Of a stretch of DNA of 64,000 nucleotides, positions 57,516 to 64,000 are shown piece after piece (the stretch's first letter is position 1; the number at the start of each line of letters is the position of its first letter). The stretch is from contig NZ_PHUF01000005.1 in NCBI RefSeq assembly GCF_002813245.1, positions 248,001 to 312,000 of the forward strand, in the 5' to 3' direction. The notes beneath the pieces are model-generated. The model saw only the letters and a program-made list of their open reading frames with translations. It did not search any database and was not told where the DNA came from. Source of the stretch: Novosphingobium kunmingense (GTDB taxonomy: Bacteria; Pseudomonadota; Alphaproteobacteria; Sphingomonadales; Sphingomonadaceae). A program made the translations under genes and the position numbers.

Positions 57516-59854
57516 GCCGCGTCCTCGCGGATCTCGATCACCGGCACGCTGGGCGCTTCGCCCGCGGCGAAGACCGCACCGGACACTTCCAGCCGGTCTT
57601 CGGCGAAACGCACCGGGACGTCGAAGATGAATCCGGCGCGGACGGTAACGCCCTCGGCCGGTGCCGTGGAGAAGCGGACAACGCCGCCGGGATCGAGCGT
57701 CCAGCCCGTCGTTACGGCGGTTCCATCAAGGCTGACCGCGAGGCTGTCCGCCTTGGGGCGTGTAATGCGGCGCAGTTGTTCGGCGCCGTTATCGCCATAG
57801 CGTTTGACCAGGGCGAAACGCGCCGTGAGCCCGTCGCCGCTGCCAAGGACCTGGTCGACCGAAGTGGGCAGGCCGGTCATGCCGTTGGAACTGTGGTCCG
57901 ACGGATCGCGCAGCCGGAACCCGCGCGCCGCGCCGCGCCGGGCGCGGAAGAAGGCAAGAAGAACGCCAAGGTCGTTTTCGGAACGGATTCCGGGCCCCAC
58001 ATCGAAGCGCAGTCGCGCGTTCGACCACAGGCTGTTTCGCCTTTCGAAGCCCGACGCCGTAACCGCCACGCTGGTCGAGAATTCGGGCATCACGGTCGCA
58101 TCGCGGCCCAGCGCGAGCGGATAGGGAACGTCGTCGAAAGGCAGCATGTCGTCCTCGTGCACTGGAGAGGGCAGGCGGGTGAATCCGTCGCGGCAGACCT
58201 GGGGCAGGGCCCAGACCACGCATTCGTGATGGCCGCGCGCGGTCGCGTCCTCGATCCCGGCGTCGATCCGTCGCCACAGCGCGTCGGCATCCGAGGCATC
58301 GAGCACGAAGCCGGCGAGGTAATCTTGCTCGGCTGCCGGATAACCGAGGCGCTCGGTCACCGCGTCATAGGCGGCGCGGCGGCTGGCTTCGGCGCCGCCT
58401 GTCAGCCAGTCGTAGTCCTCGATCTGCAGGCGGTCGAAGGCAGGGGAAGCCCAGCCCAGCGGCAGGTTGGCGCGGGCCACCTCGGGCCGGTCGGGGTCGA
58501 GCACGCCAGGGAGGAAGGTCAGCAGCACGACTTCGGCCGGCTGCGGCGCTGCGGCGGCGCGCACCGCATCGCGCAGCGCCAGGGTCGATGCGGCAAGTAG
58601 GCCGCCCGCCTGGTCGAGCAGGTCCTTCTGCGGCGCGGTCAGCGAATCGCCGACATCGGCAATCTTGACCGGGTTGCCGCCTAGCGCGACCTTTGCCGCC
58701 GGATCGTAGAGGCAAGGCTTGCCGCCTGTCGTGATCCACCACCACGGTTCGCCGATCTGGAAGCGGACGGGAACGCCGGCTTCCTCCATCAGCGTGACGA
58801 AAGAGGAGGCCACATCGCGCAGCCAGGTCATTGCCGGCTTCGACGCGGGCGAAAGCAGCGCCGATGGCGGATCCCACCCGGTCCGCGCCGGGGTTCCATC
58901 GAAGGCGCGCTGCTGCCAGGCATCGGGGCAATGCTGGGCAAGCAGTTCGTAGGACAGCGAGGCTACAGGCGAAAATCCCGCTGCCCCGGCCGCGGCGAAG
59001 AAGGCCCGGTGCCAAGCCCTGGCCGGCGCGCACAGCGGATCGCCGCTTCCGGGAACAAGGAAAGCCCCATCCTGCGCGGCGAGCCGCATGAAGTGGCTCA
59101 TCCCGACATAGTGGACCAGCGAGCCGCGATAGCCCAGGTGCAGGGCGTTGCGGACCAGGCGTTCGGGCACCTGATCGGTCGCATCGTCATAGCCGGTGGC
59201 GATGGCCAGCCCGTGCGGGGGAACGATCGCGTCGCCGATCGGCAGCATCGCCCCGCGCCCGGAACAGGCGATCCCGGTCAGCTCGGCCCAGCCCTGGGCC
59301 GGCGCAGCCAACACCTCGGTGTTGCCCGCGACATAACCCGGCGGGACCAGCGACAGGAACAGGCGGTCGATGTCGGCCGGATGGACCGGGTCGCCCTCTT
59401 CCGGCAGGACGTATCCGCCGGAAAGCTGCGAGAAGGCGATGGTGACCGCAGCGTCGGTCGGCGATCCCTGGGCATAGTTCCACAACCGCACGTACCAGGT
59501 GCGCGGGGTGCCGGCGGCATCGCGACCCTCAATCGTCAGGGTCGGCCCGTTCGGGGCATCGAGTGCGACGATCCCGCCCGAGCGCCAGCGAAAGCGCAGC
59601 GTTGTGCGCGAATAGTCGCGGTCGGTCGCGTAGGCGAGGAGCGGGTGGTCGTGCCGGTCGACGCTGTCCCAGATCACCCCGGCAAGATCGCCTTTGCGAA
59701 GGAAGGTCGCGTCGACGCGCAGCGCATCGGGCGCTGGCGCGGTCAGCGCGGCCATCATCGGGCGGGGGAAATTGACGGTCCAGAAGCGCGGGTCGAAGCG
59801 CTGGATCCAGTCGCTGTCCTGCCCTTCGCGTTTGCGGCAAAGCCAGAAGGCCAT
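57512..59854 (-). CDS. g12-type tail protein: large N-terminal region fused to DUF2460
   Basis: A 780-residue protein. Residues about 570-780 are DUF2460 (MPEFSTSVAVTASGFERR, AFFRARRGAARGFRLRDPSDH, and a final ADSLAVSLDG segment), which alone equals RcGTA g12 at about 210 residues. The N-terminal 560 residues are extra: a beta-rich module with WNYAQGSPTDAAVTIAFSQL, then from about 235 to 565 an alpha/beta region with GMSHFMRLAA, IGEPWWWITTGG (368-379) and LQIEDYDWLTGG, which reads like a glycosidase-type TIM barrel. It probably decorates the tail or binds the cell surface. Confidence 0.85.
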   Translation of the reverse strand: MAFWLCRKREGQDSDWIQRFDPRFWTVNFPRPMMAALTAPAPDALRVDATFLRKGDLAGVIWDSVDRHDHPLLAYATDRDYSRTTLRFRWRSGGIVALDAPNGPTLTIEGRDAAGTPRTWYVRLWNYAQGSPTDAAVTIAFSQLSGGYVLPEEGDPVHPADIDRLFLSLVPPGYVAGNTEVLAAPAQGWAELTGIACSGRGAMLPIGDAIVPPHGLAIATGYDDATDQVPERLVRNALHLGYRGSLVHYVGMSHFMRLAAQDGAFLVPGSGDPLCAPARAWHRAFFAAAGAAGFSPVASLSYELLAQHCPDAWQQRAFDGTPARTGWDPPSALLSPASKPAMTWLRDVASSFVTLMEEAGVPVRFQIGEPWWWITTGGKPCLYDPAAKVALGGNPVKIADVGDSLTAPQKDLLDQAGGLLAASTLALRDAVRAAAAPQPAEVVLLTFLPGVLDPDRPEVARANLPLGWASPAFDRLQIEDYDWLTGGAEASRRAAYDAVTERLGYPAAEQDYLAGFVLDASDADALWRRIDAGIEDATARGHHECVVWALPQVCRDGFTRLPSPVHEDDMLPFDDVPYPLALGRDATVMPEFSTSVAVTASGFERRNSLWSNARLRFDVGPGIRSENDLGVLLAFFRARRGAARGFRLRDPSDHSSNGMTGLPTSVDQVLGSGDGLTARFALVKRYGDNGAEQLRRITRPKADSLAVSLDGTAVTTGWTLDPGGVVRFSTAPAEGVTVRAGFIFDVPVRFAEDRLEVSGAVFAAGEAPSVPVIEIREDAA

Positions 59855-59867
59855 GGGGTTGATTCCT

Positions 59868-60461
59868 TCAGTAATCGGTCAGGGCGCGGCGCACCGCGCT
59901 GGCGACCTGGCGGCCCGATCGCTGCAACGCCTGCGGAGCGGAAGTGCCGTGCGGGGCGGCAATGGTGATCGAAACCTTCACGTCGCGGGCGGGGCCGGAC
60001 AGGCCAGTCTCGATCCGCCCGGCGCTGGTCGGCACGAAAAATTCGGGGCCCCGCTCGCCAACGAGGTAACCGCGGTGCGGTGACACCGGGCCGCCGGTGG
60101 CGCGGCCAGGCAAGCCGAGGATCGAACCGAGCAGGCCGCCAAGGTTGAGCGCGCCGCCCAACAAGCCTCCGCCGGATCCGCGGCCAAGCGAGCCAAGCAG
60201 CCCGTTCAGAGCCTGCGCCGCGATCGCGTCGATGGCGTTGAAGGCGATCCGCTTGAGATCGTCGAAACCCAGGCTGCCCTTGCGGATCGCGCCGAGCAGT
60301 CCGCGTTCGAGCACCGTCCCGGCCTTGGCGAAGCCATCGACCAGCGTGCCGTCGAAGCTGCCGCGCATCGCCTGGATGTCGCTTTGGAAGCCCTGGGTGT
60401 TGGCGCGCACATCGATCAGCAGGCTGTCGACGGCATCGCCAGAGGGGCCGGTATCAGGCAT
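59868..60461 (-). CDS. tail tape measure-like protein, g11 type
   Basis: A 197-residue phage tail tape measure domain protein, short as in RcGTA g11. After a start with SLLIDVRANTQGFQSDI comes a hydrophobic, Gly-rich region (GLLGSLGRGSGGGLLGGALNLGGLLGSILG) and the typical ending YLVGERGPEFFVPTSAGRIE, then SAVRRALTDY. The short ruler implies a short tail. Overlaps the preceding gene by eight bases. Confidence 0.88.
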   Translation of the reverse strand: MPDTGPSGDAVDSLLIDVRANTQGFQSDIQAMRGSFDGTLVDGFAKAGTVLERGLLGAIRKGSLGFDDLKRIAFNAIDAIAAQALNGLLGSLGRGSGGGLLGGALNLGGLLGSILGLPGRATGGPVSPHRGYLVGERGPEFFVPTSAGRIETGLSGPARDVKVSITIAAPHGTSAPQALQRSGRQVASAVRRALTDY

Positions 60462-60648
60462 GGTCGTGCTCCATCAGGCGGGTCAGGTCGGCGCGGCTGA
60501 GCGGTGCCGGCGCGTCAGCCGGCGGGGCGAGGGCGGCAGCCAGTTCAGCCGGGGTCGCCTGCCAGAATTCGGCCGGGCGCCAGCCGAGCAGCTGCGCGGC
60601 GTGGCCGCTCAACCGCAGCGCCCCGGTGCCGAAGGGTTGCGCGCTCAT
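60454..60648 (-). CDS. small tail-assembly protein, g10.1 type
   Basis: A 64-residue protein of the rcc01693-like/phage tail chaperone group: SGHAAQLLGWRPAEFWQATPAELAAAL then SRADLTRLMEHDHA. The GW+PxEFW motif is characteristic of the family in GTA clusters. ATGA overlap with g10. The pair may use coupled translation rather than the frameshift common in phages. Confidence 0.85.
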   Translation of the reverse strand: MSAQPFGTGALRLSGHAAQLLGWRPAEFWQATPAELAAALAPPADAPAPLSRADLTRLMEHDHA

Positions 60649-60980
60649 GCAGGGACGGGATCGGCGGCGCCCTGCAGGATCTGCCCGAGCAGGATGCGTA
60701 GCGGCTTGCTGGCTCCGGCGAGCCCCGTTGCAAGGACCGCCTCGCCCACGGCGTCGCGCGGCAGGTCGCCGCGCTCGGCCAGGCAGTGCCAGAACAGCGC
60801 GGCAATCTCGACAAGGCGCAGTTGCCCCGCTCCGGCTCGCTCGACCAGCGCAAACAGCGGGCCGAGGTCTTCCTCGGCGGCAACCAGCGCGGAAAAGCTC
60901 GGGCGGAGCAGGCGCGGCTGGCCGGCGACCACCAGCACGGCCTCGCCGCGGTGGGGATTGGCGGAAGGCGGCGCGATCAT
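60645..60980 (-). CDS. GTA tail assembly chaperone, g10 type
   Basis: A 111-residue gene-transfer-agent family protein (phage TAC_11-like). NPHRGEAVLVVAGQPRLLRPSFSALVAAEEDLG and IAALFWHCLAERGDLPRDAVGEAVL match the family. It precedes the tape measure as chaperones do. Overlaps the major tail protein gene by four bases. Confidence 0.88.
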   Translation of the reverse strand: MIAPPSANPHRGEAVLVVAGQPRLLRPSFSALVAAEEDLGPLFALVERAGAGQLRLVEIAALFWHCLAERGDLPRDAVGEAVLATGLAGASKPLRILLGQILQGAADPVPA

Positions 60981-61384
60981 AGGTTCGACACCAGACCCGA
61001 GCTTTCGAGCTGCATCGTGTAATTGCGCTCGCCGTTGAAATCGCCGGCGTAGTCGAGCTTCTGGACCAGGAACCGACCGCGCAGTTTGTCGCCGTCCTCG
61101 AAGCTCAGTTCATAATCGTCGATCGTTCCGGCAAGCGCGTTGGCGCGGACCCGCGCTTCGGCGGATGAGCCGAGGAAGATGCCGGCCGCGCTGACCGACA
61201 CCGAACGAACCCCGGCGCCGGACAGCAGTTCGCGCCAGCCGCCCGAATCCTTGCTGGTGACGACGACGGCATCGCCGTTGATCGACATCTGCGTGGTGCG
61301 CAGACCGGCGACGGTCTGGTAGACGGCGGGAATCGCGCCGTTGGTGATCTTGAGAAGGAAGGCGCTGCCTTTCTGGGCGGGCAT
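60977..61384 (-). CDS. major tail protein, TP901-1 type (g9)
   Basis: A 135-residue tube-forming protein. Start MPAQKGSAFLLKI; the family segment TTQMSINGDAVVVTSKDSGGWRELL and ISFEDGD-like strand YELSFEDGDKLRGRFLVQKL with GERNYTMQLESSGLV identify it. Length normal. Preceded by an AAGGAG ribosome site about 7 bases upstream. Confidence 0.92.
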   Translation of the reverse strand: MPAQKGSAFLLKITNGAIPAVYQTVAGLRTTQMSINGDAVVVTSKDSGGWRELLSGAGVRSVSVSAAGIFLGSSAEARVRANALAGTIDDYELSFEDGDKLRGRFLVQKLDYAGDFNGERNYTMQLESSGLVSNL

Positions 61385-61424
61385 GAGGATCTCCTTGGAA
61401 AACGGGGATGATCGGGGCGGGCGG

Positions 61425-61823
61425 TCAGTAGGCCATCAGGCGGAAACGGTATTCGATCAGCACGGCACGGGTGTTCGCGGCGCGCTGTTCGGCGCGGGCG
61501 CGCAAGAACGCGGTGGAGACCAGGCGGTATTCGGCCTGAACCGCAGGAAAGGCGGCGACCCGCGCCTCGATCGCGCTGATCAGGGCGGCGGCCGCACCGG
61601 GGCTGTCGCCGCGACAGTGCAGTTCGAGCGCGACGCGCACCTCGCGGCCGACGCGGTCCTTGACCGACCAGTCCGCGCAGGCGCTGGCGCCGATCGCCAG
61701 CCACGGGAGAGCGGTGCGACCGGGCGCTTCCTCGACGACGGCGTTGAGCTGGGCGGACAGCACCGGATCGGACTTGAGCCAGTCGATCAGCGAACTGCGC
61801 AGGGCGAGTTCCATGGCGCTCAT
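61425..61823 (-). CDS. DUF3168 tail terminator protein (g8)
   Basis: A 132-residue DUF3168 protein, the tail-completion factor. MSAMELALRSSLIDWLKSDP and then WSVKDRVGREVRVALELHC and AEYRLVSTAFLRARAEQRA follow the family. Two starts are possible: ATG 61823, overlapping the previous gene as ATGA, or ATG 61814, which has AGGA seven bases upstream. A longer frame to 62213 overlaps g6 and is rejected. Confidence 0.9.
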   Translation of the reverse strand: MSAMELALRSSLIDWLKSDPVLSAQLNAVVEEAPGRTALPWLAIGASACADWSVKDRVGREVRVALELHCRGDSPGAAAALISAIEARVAAFPAVQAEYRLVSTAFLRARAEQRAANTRAVLIEYRFRLMAY

Positions 61824-61981
61824 CCTTTCGTGAACAGGGGCCAGAGCAGGTTCGCGCGGCGCCAGCGGCGCGGCGCTTCCTGCCGGGCGAGGCTGCGACT
61901 GGCACCTTCGGCTTCGGCGATCCGGCGGGCCCGGCCGATGAGGCGGGCGAAGACTGCCGCGGCGTTCGACGCGGCGATCAT
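61820..61981 (-). CDS. short protein in the g7 (head-tail closure) position
   Basis: A 53-codon gene embedded between g6 and g8. It begins with ATG at 61979-61981 inside ATGA with the g6 stop and ends with TGA at 61820-61822 inside ATGA with the g8 start, so it is coupled on both sides. The product (MIAASNAAAVFARLIGRA then a basic tail with RRWRRANLLWPLF) is Ala-rich, then Arg-rich, likely a helix plus basic end. RcGTA g7 is about 110 residues; this could be a reduced or unrelated replacement. Confidence 0.62.
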   Translation of the reverse strand: MIAASNAAAVFARLIGRARRIAEAEGASRSLARQEAPRRWRRANLLWPLFTKG

Positions 61982-62529
61982 GCCAGCCGCATCCGGCGCC
62001 AGGGCCGCCACAGCGCGGCAACGGCAGCGGGCGGGGTGGCTGCGCCCGCGCCGGCGTCCTCGCGCTGGCGATACTGGTGCGCGGCCAGGCGCAGCACCCC
62101 GTGGCGCAAGGCATCGGGCAGGGTCGACCAGCTTGCCGCAAGGCCGGCGGAGAAGCGCACGGCGATCCGGCCGGCCGATCCCGGCGCCATGACCCGCACC
62201 CGGCCCGCGCCATCGGCGTCGATGTCTATGGCATAGGCCGCCGCGGGCAGGGCAAAGCGTGATCCTTCGGCCGGGATGCCCTGAACCTCGGTGATCGCTT
62301 GGACTGGCGCGGCGGACAGCCGGGTCCAGTCGGCGCTGGCGCCGAGCACCTCCTCGCAGACCTGTTGCAGCGGCATCAGCCCGGTGAACTGGTCGCACAG
62401 GTCCAGCGCGGCACGCAGCAGGGCGGCAAGTTGCGCGTCGTCGCTGCCCTGGGCGATGCCGAGCCAGTCCTTGAGCTCGGCGAGAGCCGCCGGGTCGAGC
62501 GTGGCCGGCGTGACGATTGCCCGCTTCAT
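61978..62529 (-). CDS. head-tail connector protein (g6)
   Basis: A 183-residue phage gp6-like/DUF2376-neighbour connector. MKRAIVTPATLDPAALAELKDWLGI and LRAALDLCDQFTGLMPLQQ are typical of the gp6 family helical core, with YAIDIDADGAGRVRV strands later. The ATG at 62529 has GGAG seven bases upstream; an in-frame ATG at 62541 is possible. Overlaps the 53-codon gene by four bases. Confidence 0.9.
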   Translation of the reverse strand: MKRAIVTPATLDPAALAELKDWLGIAQGSDDAQLAALLRAALDLCDQFTGLMPLQQVCEEVLGASADWTRLSAAPVQAITEVQGIPAEGSRFALPAAAYAIDIDADGAGRVRVMAPGSAGRIAVRFSAGLAASWSTLPDALRHGVLRLAAHQYRQREDAGAGAATPPAAVAALWRPWRRMRLA

Positions 62530-62564
62530 GGCGGTCTCCATGTTGTGACGAAGGGGAAAGGGGT

Positions 62565-62638
62565 GCCCGCGCCGCCGGGAAACGGCGCGGGCGCTAAGGA
62601 CCGGGTCCGGCCTGGGAGTAAGGGGTGACCGGACCCGG
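62565..62638. promoter_or_regulatory. two perfect 10-bp stem-loops after the capsid gene
   Basis: GCCCGCGCCG (62565-62574) pairs with CGGCGCGGGC (62583-62592), loop 8. CCGGGTCCGG (62601-62610) pairs with CCGGACCCGG (62629-62638), loop 18. Both lie in the gap between the capsid stop and g6. No U-tract follows either, so full termination is unlikely; protection of the capsid mRNA 3' end or partial termination would set stoichiometry. Confidence 0.6.
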
Positions 62639-62647
62639 GAAGGCGCG

Positions 62648-63784
62648 TTACGCCGAGATCTTGAGCAGCTTGATCGCGTCGCTATCCAGCACCTGCCCGC
62701 CGACGCGCTTCGTTGCGTAAAAATTGACGAAGGGCTTGTTGGTGTAGGGATCGCGCAGGATCGTGGTCGCGCGGCGCTCGGCGATGAGGTAGCCGTTGGC
62801 GAAGTTGCCGAAGGCGATCGGCAAGGTGTTGGCGGCGACATCGGGCATGTCCTCTGCCTCGATCACCGGATAGCCCAGCAGGCGCGCCGGCTGCCCTTCC
62901 ATCAGCCCCGCCTGCCACAGGAAGGTTCCGTCGGCGGCCTTGAACTTGCGCACGGTCGACAGCGTCTTCGAATTCATCACGAAGACGGCGCCCTGGCGGT
63001 GCGCGGCGCGCAGCGAGTGGACGAGGTCGATCAGCTTGAGCTCGGGCGCGGTGTCGAAGCCGCTGGCGTTGCCGCTGGCCAGGAACTGCAGCGTGCCGAA
63101 GGGGCGGGCCGCGTCGGCAGTCGCGGCGTTCGGCGCGCCAAGGAACCCGCGCGGCTGGTTGCTGCCTGTGCCGTTGACGAAAGCGGCGCCTTCGGCCTTG
63201 GCAAACTCGGTGGCGATTTCGCTCGCCAGCCATTCCTCGACGTCGAAGGCGGCATCGTCGAGCATGGCCTGGCTGGCAGCGGGGTTGGCGTAGAGCTCGC
63301 CCATCGGCGGAGCGATCTCGTTGAACCTGGCGGTAGCGGTCTCGGGCCGCGCGCCGGTTTCGCTGACCCAGCCCGAGGCCGCGCCGCCCGAGGTGACGAG
63401 CTTGCGATAACCCGCGCTGCCGATCTGGACGACCTGCGCAATCGCGCGGATCGGACTGATCGTCTTGAGCTGGGCGGCGATCAGCGCGTCGATTTCGCGC
63501 GGGACGGCATAGCCGCCGTCGACAGGGGTCGCGCCGCTGAACGACTTCAGTTCGGTTTCGCGGCCCTGGCGCAGGTACCCCTCCACGAAGCCCTTCAGCT
63601 CAGGGCTCGCGGCATCGCCGCCTGCAAGCGCCGGGCGGGCGGCGGCGCGGCCGACCTTGTCGAGCCGTGATTTCACGTCTTCGACGTCCGAGCGCAGCGC
63701 GCCCAGCGCGGCGTCGGCCGCGTCCTGGCGGGCAACGATATCGAACGAGGCGTCGATGGGATCGACAAAGGGAGTAGTGTCCAT
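62648..63784 (-). CDS. HK97-type major capsid protein (g5)
   Basis: A 378-residue capsid protein. The N-terminal coiled-coil scaffold part (FDIVARQDAADAALGALRSDVEDVKSRLDKV, to about 90) is normally removed by the protease. The HK97 fold follows with FVEGYLRQGRETELKSFS, ETGARPETATARFNEI, AFVNGTGSNQPRGFLG and the E-loop/A-domain VFVMNSKTLSTVRKFK. Start MDTTPFVDP at 63784 has AAAGG nearby. Most abundant structural protein expected. Confidence 0.95.
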   Translation of the reverse strand: MDTTPFVDPIDASFDIVARQDAADAALGALRSDVEDVKSRLDKVGRAAARPALAGGDAASPELKGFVEGYLRQGRETELKSFSGATPVDGGYAVPREIDALIAAQLKTISPIRAIAQVVQIGSAGYRKLVTSGGAASGWVSETGARPETATARFNEIAPPMGELYANPAASQAMLDDAAFDVEEWLASEIATEFAKAEGAAFVNGTGSNQPRGFLGAPNAATADAARPFGTLQFLASGNASGFDTAPELKLIDLVHSLRAAHRQGAVFVMNSKTLSTVRKFKAADGTFLWQAGLMEGQPARLLGYPVIEAEDMPDVAANTLPIAFGNFANGYLIAERRATTILRDPYTNKPFVNFYATKRVGGQVLDSDAIKLLKISA

Positions 63785-63837
63785 GGATAGGCCTTTCATG
63801 GGTTGAGGGTCTCCCCCGGCAGGGGAAGCGGGGAAGG

Positions 63838-64000
63838 TCAGGCGAACAGGTGGACCCGCGCGCCGTGCTGCATCGGGTGGGTGACGAGGCTGACCTCGAA
63901 CAGGTCGACCTCGGCCAGGTCGCGGCCGAGGGCCGAACGGGTGAACGAGCGCGCGCGGTAGCCGAAGGACAGTCCGGTCACCGCGCCGCGTCTCAGGGCC
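63838..64000 (-). CDS. HK97-type prohead protease, partial (g4)
   Basis: The last 53 codons of a capsid maturation protease, cut at the window edge. GLSFGYRARSFTRS and then DLFEVSLVTHPMQHGARV are the family's C-terminal signatures: EVSLVTHP-type strand before the end. It would cleave the scaffold part of the capsid protein. Stop at 63838-63840; 53 bases precede the capsid start. Confidence 0.87.
   Translation of the reverse strand, partial: ALRRGAVTGLSFGYRARSFTRSALGRDLAEVDLFEVSLVTHPMQHGARVHLFA

Larger units (their letters stand above)
53614..64000 (-). mobile_element. gene transfer agent-type structural cluster (cut at right edge)
   Basis: Fourteen leftward genes follow the RcGTA order: protease, capsid, connector g6, a short g7-position gene, tail terminator g8, major tail protein g9, chaperone g10, g10.1, tape measure g11, g12, g13, peptidase g14, baseplate g15 and DUF2793. 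Many share ATGA overlaps. No integrase, terminase, repressor or lysis gene is in the window, though portal and terminase would be expected beyond the edge. Base composition matches the host, consistent with a domesticated element rather than a recent prophage. Confidence 0.85.

Noticed and set aside
61820..62398. 192-codon leftward frame covering the g6/g8 junction
   Set aside because: Its upstream part is an out-of-frame shadow of g6; only the last 53 codons, starting in ATGA with the g6 stop, look like a gene.
62565..62638. The two capsid-downstream stems as ordinary intrinsic terminators
   Set aside because: No U-tract follows either stem in either direction, and downstream genes of the same cluster must be transcribed.

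Overview
The window is GC-rich (about two-thirds G+C by eye), densely coded alphaproteobacterial chromosome. The gene set points to a sphingomonad, most likely Novosphingobium or a close relative. Supporting signs are the MipZ-type ATPase, the TonB/ExbB/ExbD/ExbD set, the long-form isocitrate lyase with a divergent ScfR-type regulator, the hom-glpX pair, a tandem cold-shock protein and a gene-transfer-agent (GTA) structural cluster. The genus is an inference; there is no rRNA or marker phylogeny here. No tRNA, rRNA, CRISPR array or insertion sequence was seen.

Layout. 1-5.8 kb: a cut alpha/beta hydrolase, a PhoD-type phosphatase, threonyl-tRNA synthetase (thrS) preceded by what looks like a threonine-rich leader peptide and attenuator, a small membrane protein, a TauE/SafE transporter and a short unknown protein. 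5.8-10.8 kb: isocitrate lyase, its divergent regulator with a palindromic operator candidate between them, then moaB-moeA. 10.9-21.7 kb: a complete glycogen operon, glgP-glgB-glgC-glgA-pgm-glgX, mostly joined by 1-4 base overlaps. 21.7-28.1 kb: an NTF2-like protein, a CsgG-like protein, panC, mipZ, a J-domain protein, a phosphomannomutase, a DUF4010 membrane protein and a FlbD-like small protein. 28.2-33.5 kb: an Lhr-type helicase and the convergent tonB-exbB-exbD-exbD group. 33.8-41.3 kb: a secreted unknown, hom, a secreted unknown, glpX, a large membrane protein, prs and hisN. 41.3-44.6 kb: a leftward group of GMC oxidoreductase, sterol-desaturase family protein, an unknown and a DUF442 phosphatase-like protein. 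44.9-53.4 kb: cold-shock protein, argD-argF-hslO, a secreted unknown, queC, an MFS transporter, sodC and an OmpA-family protein. 53.6-64.0 kb: a leftward GTA/phage tail-and-head cluster running from a cut prohead protease through capsid, connectors, tail, tape measure and baseplate genes to a DUF2793 protein.

How genes work together. The glycogen operon covers ADP-glucose synthesis, polymerisation, branching, debranching, phosphorolysis and hexose-phosphate interconversion. Isocitrate lyase with ScfR links to C2/acyl-CoA growth. The TonB group powers outer-membrane receptors. argD and argF serve arginine synthesis.

Most interesting points: (1) a 23-codon leader ORF with four consecutive Thr codons and mutually exclusive stem-loops before thrS; (2) a GTA cluster in which the g12-type protein has gained a large N-terminal, probably TIM-barrel part while the g15-type protein lacks one; (3) a 53-codon gene missed by length cut-offs, coupled by ATGA on both sides in the g7 position; (4) two perfect 10-bp stem-loops directly after the major capsid gene; (5) a palindromic operator candidate between aceA and scfR.
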